Source of the DNA: Brugia malayi
Taxonomy: Eukaryota; Nematoda; Chromadorea; Rhabditida; Onchocercidae
NCBI RefSeq assembly: GCF_000002995.4
Contig: NW_025062285.1
Span: 124,001-188,000, forward strand
Length of the DNA stretch: 64,000 nt
Direction of reading: 5' to 3'
The notes under the pieces were generated by a model, which saw nothing but the letters and a program-made list of their open reading frames with translations, did not search any database and was not told where the DNA came from. Positions 1-13,885 of the stretch are shown here, piece after piece. The translations under genes and the position numbers were made by a program. Within the stretch, counting starts at the first letter, position 1. The number at the start of each line of letters is the position of its first letter.

Positions 1-1785
1 GTTTGAATAATTTTAAAACTTAAATTTTTTTTCTCACACTAACCACTAATGAAAAGTTATTAATTAATTAATTAATTAATTAATACTAGTGAGAGAAAAG
101 TATCACACATGTCATTCGGAATTTCATATTCGTTGGAATATGAAAATTTGAAAAAGAAAAATAACTTTCAAAAAAAAAAAGATATTTAATTGGTTAATTT
201 AACTAATAATTAACTAAAATTTTAGTCAAAAATTTTTTACAATTTAAAGTGGAAATCGAGCAAAAAATTAATTTCATTGCTTATTTTAATTTTGTTTATT
301 TTTATTTTTTTTTATTTTTTGAATTACTTTATTAATAGTTAGTCATTTGCATTATTTATTTTGATAATTTAATAAGGAATTCTTATCATTTCACTTTAAT
401 CATTAAAATTTTGTGTAAAATTAAATTTCTTTTCCAAACTAAATGACACTAATACCACTGCCACTGCTACTATATCAATTTGTGATTTTTTTTTACATTT
501 CAAATAAAATTCATAGAAATATTTATTAAATTACTTTGTCTAATTTGAATTATTAATTAATTTGAATGATAAATTTTATTATTTATAATCATAATTCTTA
601 CAAATAATAATAATAATAATAGATATTATCATAACTTCTTGATAATTAATCATTATGCTAACAAATATTTGTCATTTATTTATGATTAATATTTTAAATG
701 GAATATTAGATGATGAAATTGTAATAAATGTGAAAGAATTTCAATTTAATTTTTAAATTTTAGATTTAAAAAATTTTTTTTAATAAAACTTTTTTAAATT
801 TTTTTTCCTATTTTTCTGTTTTTTTTTTTTTTTGTTTAGTCACTTTGGGAATATTATTATCATCGTTAGATGAAAACAAAAATTTTAGTTGGATGAGTAA
901 TCGCTATTTTCTTATCAATATCTAAGCATTAAGCATTTATTACAAATATAAATGCTTACATACAGACATACTTACACACATACATACATACAGACACATA
1001 CACACACACACACACATACATACATACATACATACATGCATACATACACATACACACATGCAAGAGAAAGATTTAAAAAACTGATATATTAAATGAAATG
1101 ATGTTTAAGCTTTTGAAAAACATTTCTGTAACTATAAGCATTAAATTCTTCATTTTTTAAAATTAAAGCAGTAATACTTTGAAATGCTAAAGGTCATCAC
1201 TTAAAAGGTCACTATTACTTACTTAAAAGTTCACCAGTTCAAAGGTTATTTAAAAAGTCAATAATATATTTTGCACTAAAATGTCATCAAAATGTGATAA
1301 CATTATAGCATCATTTCGATAATTTCATAGAAGACATTTTATCTTAGTAAACACATCCAATCCTATTTTTGATATTTTTCCGGTTTTCGTCTTTCATACA
1401 TTCATCCTTTTTCTGGATTCATTACTGTTATTATTATCCTAAAAATATTGTATTTTTCTGGAATCTCCCGGAATAGTAAATCGATTTTACTTATTAGGGA
1501 AAATGTTTACTCTCACTTTGTTTATTTGTTTAATTTTACTTTCAATATTATTTGTTTCTTTCTTTTCCATTATTTCACTAAATCATTAATTATTTAATTT
1601 AAGAGTGCAATAAGTAGGCAAAAAGAGAAAAAAAACTTTTAGAATGAAATTTTCAATTTTAATTAAAAATGTGACAAAAATATTTTCTACTTTAATTTAT
1701 AGTAAATGTGAAATAATAATAGCAATAGCAATAATACTATCGAATTTTAATAAATAAATGAGAAATAGAAATGATTGAAACTAAT
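1..1785. other. AT-rich intergenic DNA
   Basis: No gene is recognised here. The stretch is AT-rich with homopolymer runs. It holds a TTAA run at about 59-84 and a TACA/CA microsatellite at about 957-1061. A slightly less AT-rich island at about 1320-1520 contains an imperfect palindrome around ATCGAT. It lies downstream of the minus-strand gene whose last candidate exon ends at 1786. Confidence 0.6.
957..1061. repeat. TACA/CA microsatellite
   Basis: Uninterrupted mixture of CATA, CAGA and CA units, including a pure CA run and a run of five or more CATA units. Simple-sequence DNA; no coding role is seen. Confidence 0.9.
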
Positions 1786-1907
1786 TTAATCAAATATTAA
1801 ATAACATTTTGAGTATTTTTCAGTTAAATGTTCCAGCAAAATTTGCAATTGTTGACGACTTCCCACGGGTAAATACGAAAATACAAAAATATCGAATGCG
1901 ACAAATG
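1786..1907 (-). CDS. Alternative 3' terminal exon of the Ly6-like gene
   Basis: A TTTTCCAG acceptor precedes 40 in-frame codons, starting FVAFDIFVFSYLPVGS and ending at a TAA. The entry phase (two bases before the first codon) fits an internal donor in the preceding exon, TTAC|GTAAAC at 3178. Use of both would replace the last 20 residues, including the hydrophobic GPI-like tail, with a 40-residue tail, giving a protein of about 310 aa. The phase match and codon-like content support it, but the internal donor is not strong and it could instead be an exon of another transcript. Confidence 0.4.
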
Positions 1908-4900
1908 CTGGAAAATAATGAAATACAATTGAAACCATAAAAATTGCTTCGTAAAAAAAAAAATAAATTACTTTCGTTGCTTTTGTTATTTTGTTTATTT
2001 ATTTGTTTATTTACTTTTTTTTTTGTGAAATTTAAAATTTCTTTAAAGTTTTTTAACTTTAATAAAATTTCAGTCTTTTTTGTGTTTATATGCATATATA
2101 TATAATCGCTCCTTAGTTTATTTGTTTTTTCTTTTTTAAATTTTATTTGAATAAGAAAAAAACAACAAAGGTTGGATCAAACGAATTTTCCTATTATAAT
2201 TATATTTATAATCTAATTGGTACTTAAATACTCCAATAAATGTATTTATTTTTAAAAATGTTAGAAGTAATAATTGTTTTTGCAATAGAATTAAATGCTA
2301 AATTATTTTTTCAACTTTAAATTGAATAAAATAATTATTAATTTGCATTTTATTGCTGTGATTTTGAAAAATAAATGGAAAAAAATATTAATAAAGATTG
2401 CTTGTTAATTGCAATCTAATTAATTGTACAAAGAAGTAATGATAATAATTCAAATATTATTTAATAATACTATTGTCTTTCTCTAAATTCTTGGTGCAAT
2501 TTGAGCCTTCCAGGATATCTCGGGATTACAGGATATCTTAGAATTCGAGAATAAATGAATGTTACTGTTTTGATAGCACTGAAATGCAAACGAAAAGTTT
2601 AATATTGAATGTAATATATAAGAAAACAATGACAAACTGATTTTTTAGCATTCAAAAGGAAAAATATAATCAATCATACAAATTCAATTATCGTTTCATT
2701 AAGACAAGAAGAAAGAAAGAAAGAAAAAGATTTTAAAATGGTTATAATTTAATATAACAGAAGAATTTATTGTACATAAAAAGAAAAAAAAGAATAAAAA
2801 ATTTGAATGAAATCTTTTTCTCAGTTTTTTGTGATTCAAAAATATGAAAGAATTAATTTTTTGACAATAATATAACATTCTAACATTGTCACCACAAAGT
2901 GTCACTTTTTTTTTTCTTCAAAAAGTTAAATGAATGTTTCTTTTTTTATTTTAATTTCTAACTTGAAGAAATTTAATCATTGAAAAATGAATTTATAATA
3001 ATAAAAATCTATTTTTTTTTCTTTTGAGTTTTTTTTTTTTTTTTAAAGAAAATTTTTGAATGATTAAATTTTCACAGTGAAAAAGTTAATAATTTTTATT
3101 TTCTGAACAATTGTTTTAGAACATTATGAATGAAAATAAAAGTAAAGCAATTGTATCACGTAATATTTCCAGTTTACGTAATGACTTAACGCCTGATCCG
3201 GCAACTTCTTTATGCCGAATTCTCCTCTCATTTTGATTTCGAGAATGTTTCATATTTGAATATTCCGTAGTTTCATTTAATTTATCAGTAATTGTTGGCA
3301 AAATTTCGGTTGTTTTTATTGATTGTCTCATTTTTGAGTCAGAATTTTGATGTTTGTGAACATTTTGCTGATTGGTATGATCGATTTGCATCGAAATGGA
3401 TGATAATGCCATGGGATAATCTAAGAAATAATATATTTAAATTTAAAATAAAATTTAAAACATAGATGGATAATGCATGAAATTGATATATTGAAAAAAA
3501 AAAAGAAAAAATATCAATGAAAAATCAATTTTTCAATTGAAATAATTTTAATTCTCAGCTTTTCAATCTTTCAAAAAATATTATTGCATAATTTTAAAAT
3601 GCTAATTTCATTAGCTTTCTTTCTAAATGCTAATTATTTATTACCTTTTGTTACAACTTTGCGATGATCCTTTTCAAATATTTGTAATGTTGGCTTATTT
3701 TTAACATTTTCCGTAACATATTTTGCAGTACTAATTCGAATAGAAGTAGTTTCTATTCCGGATTCATCTTCATAATCATTGGTATCTAAAAATCAAATTA
3801 TATATTACTAATTTTTTTTTAGAAAAAAATGAAATATATATTATTAAGTATTAATTTTTTAAATATCACATCTTAATTTATTAGTTTAATTATTTGCATT
3901 TAGCATTATTTAAATTTTAAATTTTTCCATATTTCCATTTTTATAAAAAAATGAATGCACTAACATTCATTTTTATCTTTTTTTATTAATGTAATATAAT
4001 TATTTAACTAATTGAATTTTTTGTTTTATCTTTAAAATAATACAACAAATTACTTTTATTATTATTATTATTATTTAAAACTTTATTTTAAAGGAGAAGG
4101 AAAAATTAAAAGCAAAAACGAATTCCATTCTTTCGTTTTTTTTTTCATTTACAACGATTAAATATATAAATTTTATTTCTCGTATATGTAAATATCTTTC
4201 TGATAGTAAATTCTATATGTGTGAGCAATGTTAGCTTATCGGCCGCAAAGGAAAAAAAAAATTTATTTTTGATAAAAAAAAAAAATCTGAACGAAACAGA
4301 AAAAATTAAACAAATTGTTAGTAACAAAAAGGAATGCAAAAGTTTTTTTTTTTTTTTTTAAAAGAAAAAAAAAGAATTATCACAATAAAATCAAAGTAAA
4401 ATTATTATATTATTCTTTAAAAAAAAAGGCAATTATTGTAAAATTCTTTATAACAATATTTGTTCATAGTAAAATAATCATTATAAATTGCTGTATAATA
4501 ATAATAATAATAATTATTATTATTATTATTCATAGCAAAGTAATTATAATAATTTCCAATATTCCACAATTTTTAGTAATAATTAAAAATTTTGGTCAAA
4601 TAATTTAAATTGAATGGTAGAAGGAATGTAATAGGAAAGTAATAGATAAAGCGTCCAAAATCTGTTTTACAACGATTTTAGAATATAATTGAATGCTTTA
4701 ATTAAAGTAATAAATTAAATTGGACACTGAGTATAAATGTTTTTATTAGTGTCATAAAGAATTTTCGATCAATAAATTAGTGTTATAATAGCTAAAGATG
4801 ACATTTTAAAATAAACTTTCATTTGAAATATTAAATTAGCATAAATGATAAAATATTATTTTGCATTAAAATCGAATCTATTTGCAATAATTTTAATGAT

Positions 4901-7900
4901 TAAAATCCATGCAATACAGTAAAAAAAAAAAAAAAAAAAAACTTAGTGAAAAATTTAATTTAAATGATAAATTTATATAGCAATTTGGTGTTAAATGAAT
5001 TTTATCCAAATATAATGAAAAGAAAAAAGAAATTTAATTTATTGTAAACTCAATATATTATTTTTTTTCCATTTCCATTTTATTTTATTTCCAAATTTTG
5101 TGGAAAATTTTCATTTCATTTTTTAGATGAATAATTGTAATTTTAAAAATTATTATTTGTTTAAAATTTGAAAAAGAGAGAGGAAGAGGAATTATTTAGT
5201 GTCAACCTGATGTTTCGATGTCATCGATGACCTCATCAAGTAACACCGAATCACCCGTTTTAAATGCATCGTATAATTTGATCATGTTTTGTGGACTGTT
5301 ACAGTTACTTTGACCATAGCACCAACACCGGACACTTCCGGATGATTTCTTGATGCAACCTGATCGATCTGTAAATTTACATCAAATCGATCAAATTGCT
5401 AGAACAAAGGAAAAAAGGAAGAAAAAGAAATAAATATGACTTAAACAATAAACAAATTAAATAATTGCAAAGGCCATAATAATCAAATTTTTTCTTATAC
5501 AATTATAATCGATGATTTAATGATTACATTGTTATAATCATTAAATCATTGTAATTTTTATATTATTGTAAACACATAATATTATTAATGAGTACAAGTT
5601 GTAGTATAGTTGTCGATTTAATAAATTACAAGAAATGCTTATCATAATTAAGTATGAATTAGAATTCAAAGGACAGTAGTAAAATATTGTTAGCTGATCA
5701 ATGATGTTTTTTTTTTGAATTCATTTTAATTTTAACAAATAACTTTATCATTAAGTAATTCAATTCCTGATAAAAAAAATTGAAATGTATCATTTAAGGT
5801 TCAACAAATTTATGCTAAATATTACAATTATATAAGTAATAAATATAACAATTGATTTTTTGATTTTAAAGTATTTTTAATTTATTAATTGTTAGAATAA
5901 ACAAAAAAAAAAAAAAAAAAGAATTTCACTTAACAAATTATGCATAATTATATTTTACTTTGTTTTATATTAATGTACAAAAATATTTATTTATTCTGTT
6001 AATTGTTTTTTGTAAACAAATTATTTTTTTGCTGTAATTTTCAAAAGAATTTCTTCATTTCTTTGAAGCTATACATACATATATATTTATTATTGTTATT
6101 GTATTATTCTATTTTTTCGTTTTTTAGAAAAGAAAAACATTTTGCTAAATTTTAATCTAATAAATTTTAACTTAAGGTAAATAATTTCTAACTTTCTTTT
6201 AAAGCATTATTACAATTACTATTATTATAATTACAATTATTATTGTTGAAGATAAGCAAACAAATAATTAAATGAAATTTCATTTCACTTAATTATTTAT
6301 TATTATTATTATTACAGCATGCAAAAGATATTTCTAATTTGTGCAATTTATTGTTTATAATTAAAATGAACAATAATCAATCTTCTAATGCTAATTTATC
6401 TTAAATGTATGTCAAATTCTATAAAAATATTATTAATGATAAAAAAGAAAAATAAATCATTCATTTTCTTTTTTTAAATATTTTTTTTCTTTTCTTTACA
6501 AATTTTTGCTGTTCTAATATTTCATTTACTTATCGTTTAGCTTTTTTGATTTTTTTTTTTAAATTATTGATTATTAATTAGCAAAATTTGAAATAAATGT
6601 ATTCCTAATTAATTAACTGAAAAGATATATTTGTAAATTTGATTCTAAAGAATAAAAAAATGAATGATTGAAAACATACGTGAAATGTAAATGATTTGAA
6701 ATTTATACACGTTAAATACACGTAAATCAAATTATAACACATTAAAAATTATTAAACGTTACGTGTAAAGTCAAAACAAAAAAAAAAAGTAACCAAGCGT
6801 GCCATATTCATTTCGCATAACGCATGCTAATTGATTACGGTCGTATAATTTTGACGTGTACCATACGATGGCGTCATTTTCTACGCGTACTCGGCATGCC
6901 ACGGCAAAATGTGAGCAACGTTCACTGATTAAACCGTGTCCTGAAATTTATAAAATTATAAAAAAAAAAATTTTGCTTTATTTTTGATATTTTCAAAAAT
7001 AAATGAAAAATAAAGCGTTTTTTTTTTTTTTAGTGTAAAAAAAGCATATAAAAGCAATTGAAATGAAAGTATATGAAAAAATAAAAAAGAAAAAGAAAAA
7101 TGAGGCATAAATTTAAAAATAAAAAAAAAATTGTTTTTATTTTATTGAAAAAAATTTTTATTTTTCTTTTTAACTAAAATTTCAAAAGAAAAATTTCCTT
7201 CTAATTTTGCATTTTAACTAAGCGATGCATAATTTAAATGATGTCGAAAATCATTCAACCATTAAAGCTAATTAATCCTTTAGTAAATCCCACTTGTAAG
7301 TGACAAATCAGTGTCATTAATTTTAACCGAAACAAAAGTAGAAAATTCAGAAAAAAAAAAAAGGAAATCACAAATTGCAATTGACAGTTAATTTCTAAAA
7401 TAATATTAGAAGTCTTTCTTTTTTTTTTTGTCTTTCATCAAAAAATAATTAAAATATCGAATTAATTTATTAAATAAGAAATATTAATTTTGCTTAGATA
7501 ATTGATTTATTGACAGTATTCCATTCTTTCCATCTAAATATCAATTTGGATTTCAAATTTATCTCAAATATTGTGCAAAAGCAAGAAGAAATGATTACAC
7601 AGAGATGAAAAATGGAAGAAAGGAAAAAAAATTGGAATTGAATAGCATTAATGACATTTCTATTTCCAATATATTAATGTCATTTCTTTTCATTATCTAT
7701 ATTTTTGGTTCTTTTTTTTCTTCATTCCATATTAAAATAATACTTTTGGTTAAGGAAAAAAAGTGAAAAAAAAATTAAGTCTTTTCGTTTTGATTTAAAT
7801 AAAAGTAAATAATCAATTCAAACCAGAAATAAACAGTCAAATTTAATTGATGCAAAAATAACATTGGTCGATTTAAATTTTAGTATTTAAATTCTAAATA

Positions 7901-10900
7901 GTAAGATTGAAAAAAAAAGAAATCAGTGGAGTACAAGCTTGAAAGGAATATTCAATAAACAAACGCTTTTTTCCCTCTCTCTCCATCTCTGTCCCTCTCT
8001 CTCTGTCCTTCTTTCTCTGTCCCTCTCTCTCTGTCTCTCCTTGTATATTTATTCATTATAATATGTAAAATAAAGCAAATAATTAATTCATTTGTGCTAA
8101 AAACGCATCTAACAAATAATTGTTGAACATCTGCAAGAAAGAAAGAAAAAAAAGAAACGAAAGAATTTATTTATTCAAATATTTTTTTTTCTTTTTATTT
8201 ATAAGAATTAAAATAAATTTTCCTCTTTTCTCTTTCTTTTTTTGATAAAATTTTATTTGTATGATTTTAATAATATCAAATTTTTCAGTTAATCATAAAT
8301 GTTTTTTCTTAAATTTAAAAATTTTAAACAAAATGTACACACAATGATGACTAATTCAGAAGATAAATCAATGTGCAATGTAGAAATAATAGTTCGATGA
8401 TTCAAATTTTCAAAAAATTTCTTATCATTTTTTAAAATATTAATAATTTTTTGACAAAAAAAAAGAGAGAGAGAAAGAGAAAGATTCCTTTATGATATAT
8501 AAGACTTACTAATTATACAAATAAAAGAAAATATTAATTAGCTATTATTTATTTTGAAACAAAGTTAAATGACAGCTAATGAAAAGAGAAAATGTTAGAT
8601 CTGAGAGAGAAAGAATTTAGAGCTTTGATTATTTATTTTATTTTATTCAAATTTAAACTTATGAAATGATTTTAGTGGTTTAGAAAAAGCAAAATTTAGC
8701 CATGCAAATATGCAAATACAAATAATAATCAAAAAATAATACGGCTGGAAGGAAATTTTCTAATATTTGAAATGATTTAAAATTGAAAAAATTTTGATTT
8801 AAATCTTAAACTATTATAAAAGTAGAAAAAACGATGAAATTACTCATCTAACTAATCAAATTTTTTACAAAATCAATATTTTAATATTTGAAATTTTGAA
8901 ATCAATTTTTATTGAATTTTTAAATATCTAATAAACTCTCTCTTTTTACTTTCGTATATACTAATTTATTAAACTGTTAAGTTAGTTTATTATTGATAAA
9001 ATTTGTTTTGTTTATTATTTTTAATGTTATTTTTATTGATATTTTAATTCAATTTCGTTTTATTCATTATTTTATTATTCATTTTATTGAGAATTTCTTC
9101 CCAACCAATTAATTTCATTCCATTTCTAATTTTGTAAATACAATTCTAATGCTCGAATATTTGTTGTCATTTGATTTAATCCGATTAAATGACCTTACCA
9201 CTACCACTGCTACCATTTTACACCATCAAATTCTTATTTCTTCAGATATTAATTAGTATTTATAAATTATCTGAAATAAAAAAGAAAAAAAAAAGAGAGA
9301 AATAAAATATAAACTTTAGGTTTTTTAAAAAAACAAAATTTGAATTTAGGTGAAATAAATTTTAAAATATATTAAATATATTAAAATATATTAATAGAAT
9401 AGTTATTAGCTGTATTAGTAATAGTAATAAATAATGGCAAATACCTAATAATATTTTTGACCATTTCAATTAATTTATTTTTAAAATTTAAGTAAGTAAT
9501 CCATTTCATTTCTATGCCAAAAATTACAACAACAAATGTAAAAGTATGCAAAATAGTTTATTCAATTAATATAATTTTTAATTTTAATTTTTTATAACAA
9601 TTATTATCGTTTTTTTTTCTTCACATCTAATTTATATTTTAAATTATTTTCAAATTTTCACTTACACCACACATTCCTAAATTTTTAAAACTTTCGTCCA
9701 TAACTGGGACATCTCATCATCTCTTGGCTCAGTGATGTCATTTCAACAATAGATGCTAATAAGTCCCAAAGAGTATTTGGATCCAAAAGCCTAGGCCAAA
9801 TATATAAAGTAGATTTATCCACTTATTCTTATCCTTAACAATAAAATCGTTCAGATTATTTTCACAATAATCAAAATATTTATTAATTTTCTTTTTCTCT
9901 TTTTTTTGCTTAAAATATTTCGGTTATTTAAATTAATTTTAAAAACAAAAAGAATGCATAAAAATGCATAAAAATTATATTTGTTATATTAATTAATAAT
10001 TCAAATTTTTGTCCTAAAATTTTATTTATAATTAATAATTAATTTGAGAAAAAAAATTTTTTTTTTTTTTGAAAATAATTTTATTTTATTTTTGTTGAAC
10101 TTATTCATATAATAGCTTTAAATATTAATCTATAAAAATGTTCAATTAATCAATGTTTGATAATTATTTCGTTAATTCTAACTAAAATGGCTGGCAGAAT
10201 GCTCATTTTACTTTTTCATTTCTCACCGGAAAAACCGGAAAAATGATAGAATGAACCGGTTTTCAAGTGAAATATATTGTAAATAACATGCACATCAAGT
10301 AAAATGCAAACATTTCATCGTCATTTTCAAACTTACGCAATGAAAAATAGTAATAATTATAAAACAAAATAATTTTTCCCTAATTTTTTTTTTTTTTGTT
10401 TTCTATTTTTTATTTCAGAAATAAATTATAAATTTAAAATTTTACTTTTACTTTTAAAAAATCTTTCACATAAAAAAAAAAAAAAAATGAAGCAATGCAA
10501 TAATGGCGATTGTATTACTTATACAGCATTTAAGCGAACTTTTTATTTACTTTATTGATTTGTGAATTTGAATAGAAATGCATAAAACAATCAAAAAATT
10601 TTGACGGAATGAATTGAATTGAGGAAGAAATTTTCTGTCAAATATTTGCTAATCGTTAAAGCTAACACAAAAATGCTAACTAAAAGAAAGAAAAAAATGT
10701 TTTAAGGCTAATTTCGTTTTCCATTTTCCTTTCTTTTTTGTTAAAATTTTATCGCTTATTAACAAAAGTAATAAAATTTAAAATTTTTTTGTTCAAAAAA
10801 TTTTTAAATAGACTGAATAAAAGGGAAATTTTATTATTTTTAGTGCGTTGAGTTATAAATAAAATGAAAACTTTTATTATTATTTATTATTAGTAAAAGT

Positions 10901-12387
10901 AATAAATAAAGTTGGCTGTAGATTTTCTTTTTTTTTTTTAGATAAAAGCTCTTTTAAAGTAAAAATGTTTAATTAATCGCATTTTTTGTCTCTTTTTTCC
11001 CCAAATTTTACATTGAACAAAATATAATTTCATTTTTTATTAATAAAACTATGAAACAGTTTATTAAATCTTTTTATTTCAGTGATATGTGATATGATAT
11101 GATATGAAAAGTGATAAGAAACATTATTATTATTATTATTATTATTTATTTATTTGTTTATAAAAGTAAATAATTTAAAGAGTGGAAAGAGAAATTATTG
11201 CATCCAAAAAAGGCCATTCATTTCCTTTTGTTGTCCTTTCTGTTTTTCCAGGCCCAAAAGTTCATTTGACGAATGATATGACAAATTTAGCTTTTATTCC
11301 TCTTACATTCCTTCTTTGCTTTTCATTTTCCATTCTCAATAATCAATAAATATATTTGTCAAATTATCTTAACTAACTGATATTTTTGAGAATATTTTAA
11401 AAATTTTTGTGAAGTTAAAAAGAAATAAAAGAAATGCATTAATTAACAAAAAGTAAACAAAAAAAGAAAAATTAGCTAAAAATGAAAAAAGGTTCGAATA
11501 TTAAACAAATATCTAAGAATTATGATGATAATAATAGTAATAATAATAATAAGCAAAAAGATTGTAGTAAATTTGATAATAAATAATAATGGAAATAAAG
11601 ATTTTATTAAATTATAATAATCAAATAACGATGAAAATAACAATTTTATTAATTAATATATGAAAAAAATAATTGTAAAGAAAAGAAGAAATCAATTTTT
11701 TATAGCTATGCAATTTTAATATTGGCATTAAATTAATAAAAAAACTAAAAAACAAACAAACAAAGAAACTTTGAAAATATAAATGTAAAAATTTCGAACT
11801 TTTTATTAAATCTTTTGGGAAATGGTAGAAAATTTTTATCTTTCTCATCTCATTTGCATTATTAATTAGAAATAATACTGAAAAAGAAGGAAAAAAAAAG
11901 AAGAAATCAATACAATGATTTTTTTTTTTTTTGTTTTTAGATTTTCCAATTTTTTCATTTCTTTTTCTTTCTTTATTTTATTAAATTTCAAAAAAAGAGA
12001 GAAAGGGAAAAAGAGAAAGAGAGAGACAGTGAAAAATTTTTATATTCTAACAAATTATCCTTATCAATTAGCATGGAATAAGCTAATTTACTGCTAAGCT
12101 AATTCTAATTAATCTAACTAATTTATAAGTTTGTAGTAATTACAGATGACAACATAATATCATACAAATATAAATAGATGAGAGCAAAATATTGTAAACA
12201 ATAATTAAAACGAAGAATAAACGAAAAAAAAAATAATTGTAATTTAAATTGTAATACTGAAATACTTACCAGGTTTAATAACCAAGCAATAGAGGGCTTG
12301 GGTAGATGGTAAGAGCATTATTATTATATTTAGTAGAAATATTTGAATGATTATTTTAGCAGATTGATTACAATCAATTGCCATCAT
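1786..12387 (-). CDS. Ly6/three-finger-like secreted or GPI-anchored protein
   Basis: Six minus-strand exons: 12270-12387, 6794-6940, 5207-5368, 3645-3785, 3116-3420 and an alternative last exon 1786-1907. The first exon starts at tandem ATGs and encodes a hydrophobic signal peptide ending about LPSTQA, then LYC. Exons 2-3 carry cysteines in a pattern ending RCWCYGQSNCN, which resembles the closing 'C-x-C...CN' of Ly6/three-finger domains. Exons 4-5 encode a hydrophilic Ser/Thr/Lys-rich stalk. Read to the stop at 3116 the product is 290 aa and ends in a short hydrophobic tail (TIALLLFSFIMF), as expected of a GPI signal; an AATAAA on this strand lies at 3095-3100. Every junction is phase 1 and total length is in frame. 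The exon 2 donor (G|GTTACT) is weak, and intron 1 is 5.3 kb and may hide a further exon. The family assignment is inferred from cysteine spacing only; ligand and function are unknown. Confidence 0.6.
4498..4530. repeat. ATA/TAT trinucleotide run
   Basis: An (ATA)n run passes directly into (TTA)n, making a small self-complementary simple repeat inside intron 3 of the Ly6-like gene. Confidence 0.8.
5512..5549. repeat. Perfect 15-bp inverted repeat (hairpin)
   Basis: Arms 5512-5526 and 5535-5549 are exact reverse complements (ATGATTTAATGATTA) around an 8-nt loop; a G-T and a C-G pair extend the stem. It lies in intron 2 of the Ly6-like gene. No continuation of the stem to miRNA-precursor length is evident. 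Confidence 0.7.
7967..8041. repeat. CT-rich polypyrimidine tract
   Basis: About 75 bases almost wholly of C and T, with recurring TCCCTCTCTCTCTGTC-type units. It lies in intron 1 of the Ly6-like gene (6941-12269), which otherwise holds AT-rich DNA plus the island at 9665-9815. Confidence 0.8.
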
Positions 12388-13843
12388 TTTCTTTTCCTTT
12401 GAAATTTAGAAAATAAATTTAATAAATGTTTTTCGAATTGTGTAGATAGGATAAAATGATTTTTTATCAGTAAAATATTTTAAATTTAAACTTTTAGGCA
12501 CTTTTAATTCCCGTCGATGCTTTTCGCTGATCAAATATATCGTCCATTAATGCAAAATTTAAATGATAATAAGCAAATGAGAGGAAAATATGAAACAGAG
12601 AATTTGTTATCAGTGCTTGCAAATACTGTTAAATTTAATTAAACAGAGTAAAGAGAAAAAGGAAGAAGAAAAAGTAATCAATTTTAAGCAAATTAATTAA
12701 TTCCTTCAATTGAATAGTGCATACAGTAGAATAATACAAAGTGTTATAATTAATCGATTAGGACATTCTTTAATTTTCAATTTTTCCAGAGAAAAAATTT
12801 AACTTTTTTATTTTTTCATATGTAGAAATTAAGTAGATGAAATATTTCAGATATTTTAATACTTTTGCAAAGTAATATTAATAGTATCGCAAAGTAATAG
12901 TAATAGTAATAGTAATAATTGTAGTAGTAATAGCAGTAGCAATAATAATAGTTGTTATTGTTGTCCTTCTTCCTTTCTTTTCTTCTTCCTCTTGTAATAA
13001 ATATATAAATAATTATAATAAAATTAATCAATATTTAATAAAATTCTCGCAAAAAAAAAGAAAAAAAAAGGATTCTTAACAAATTTTACAAATATAAAAA
13101 GAAAAAACGAAAAATAATTTTTTCCTTTTTCAATCAAAAATTAACAAATAATATAATTAATTATGAAACATTAATGATTAAAAGAAAAGAAATGAAAAAG
13201 AAAAAAATTACATAAATTTAATTACTTAAAACAATTTATTGCGCAACAATTTATTTGTATAAAATAAATGAATGAAAAGCAAAAAGTAAAAAGGAAAAAG
13301 AAAGGAAATTGTGCTTTGTGGACTAACTTCAAATTCGGTAATACAAATAAAAAAAAGAAGCCCAGTGCTGTGTCCTTTGCTTCTCCCTCTCTCATTTCCT
13401 TTCTTCCTTCATTCATTCTGCTATTTAAACTAATCATACTTTATAAAAATGGGAATGAAATTCTGGGCGGAGCATTTCATTTCATACTATTAACTTTTGC
13501 TTCATTCTCCTCTCCTTTCCTCGTCTCTCTCTCTCCCTCTCTCTTTAATCTAATAATTACTGAGAGAAGAAGGCGGTTCTGAGATATTTACTTTAATTAT
13601 CGATAAGGATTTATATACATGCATCTATATGTGATGGAATGAATCAATGAAAGCTTAATGAAAGCTTAAGGATTTCTCGGGTAATTATACCCGAAAATCT
13701 GTTATTAGGAGAAAAGCTAATGAAACAATTTGAAGTCCATCAAACTTATATCACAATCATCTGAACAGTCGAGAATACCTATCGTCTAGGGCCTATTCAC
13801 ATTTTAATAGTATTTCTAAGCAATTTTATCAATCGAATATGTG

Positions 13844-13885
13844 ATATCTTCGATCTAAGCATGGCTTTATCACTCTCGAAGATAT
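13844..13885. repeat. 10-bp inverted repeat
   Basis: ATATCTTCGA at 13844-13853 and its exact complement TCGAAGATAT at 13876-13885, separated by 22 bases, inside a stretch less AT-rich than its surroundings. A second small perfect stem (CGGGTA/TACCCG) lies near 13678-13693. Confidence 0.6.

Noticed and set aside
13222..13582. Frames on both strands around the CT-rich patch
   Set aside because: Low complexity, and the two strands mirror each other; no family resemblance.
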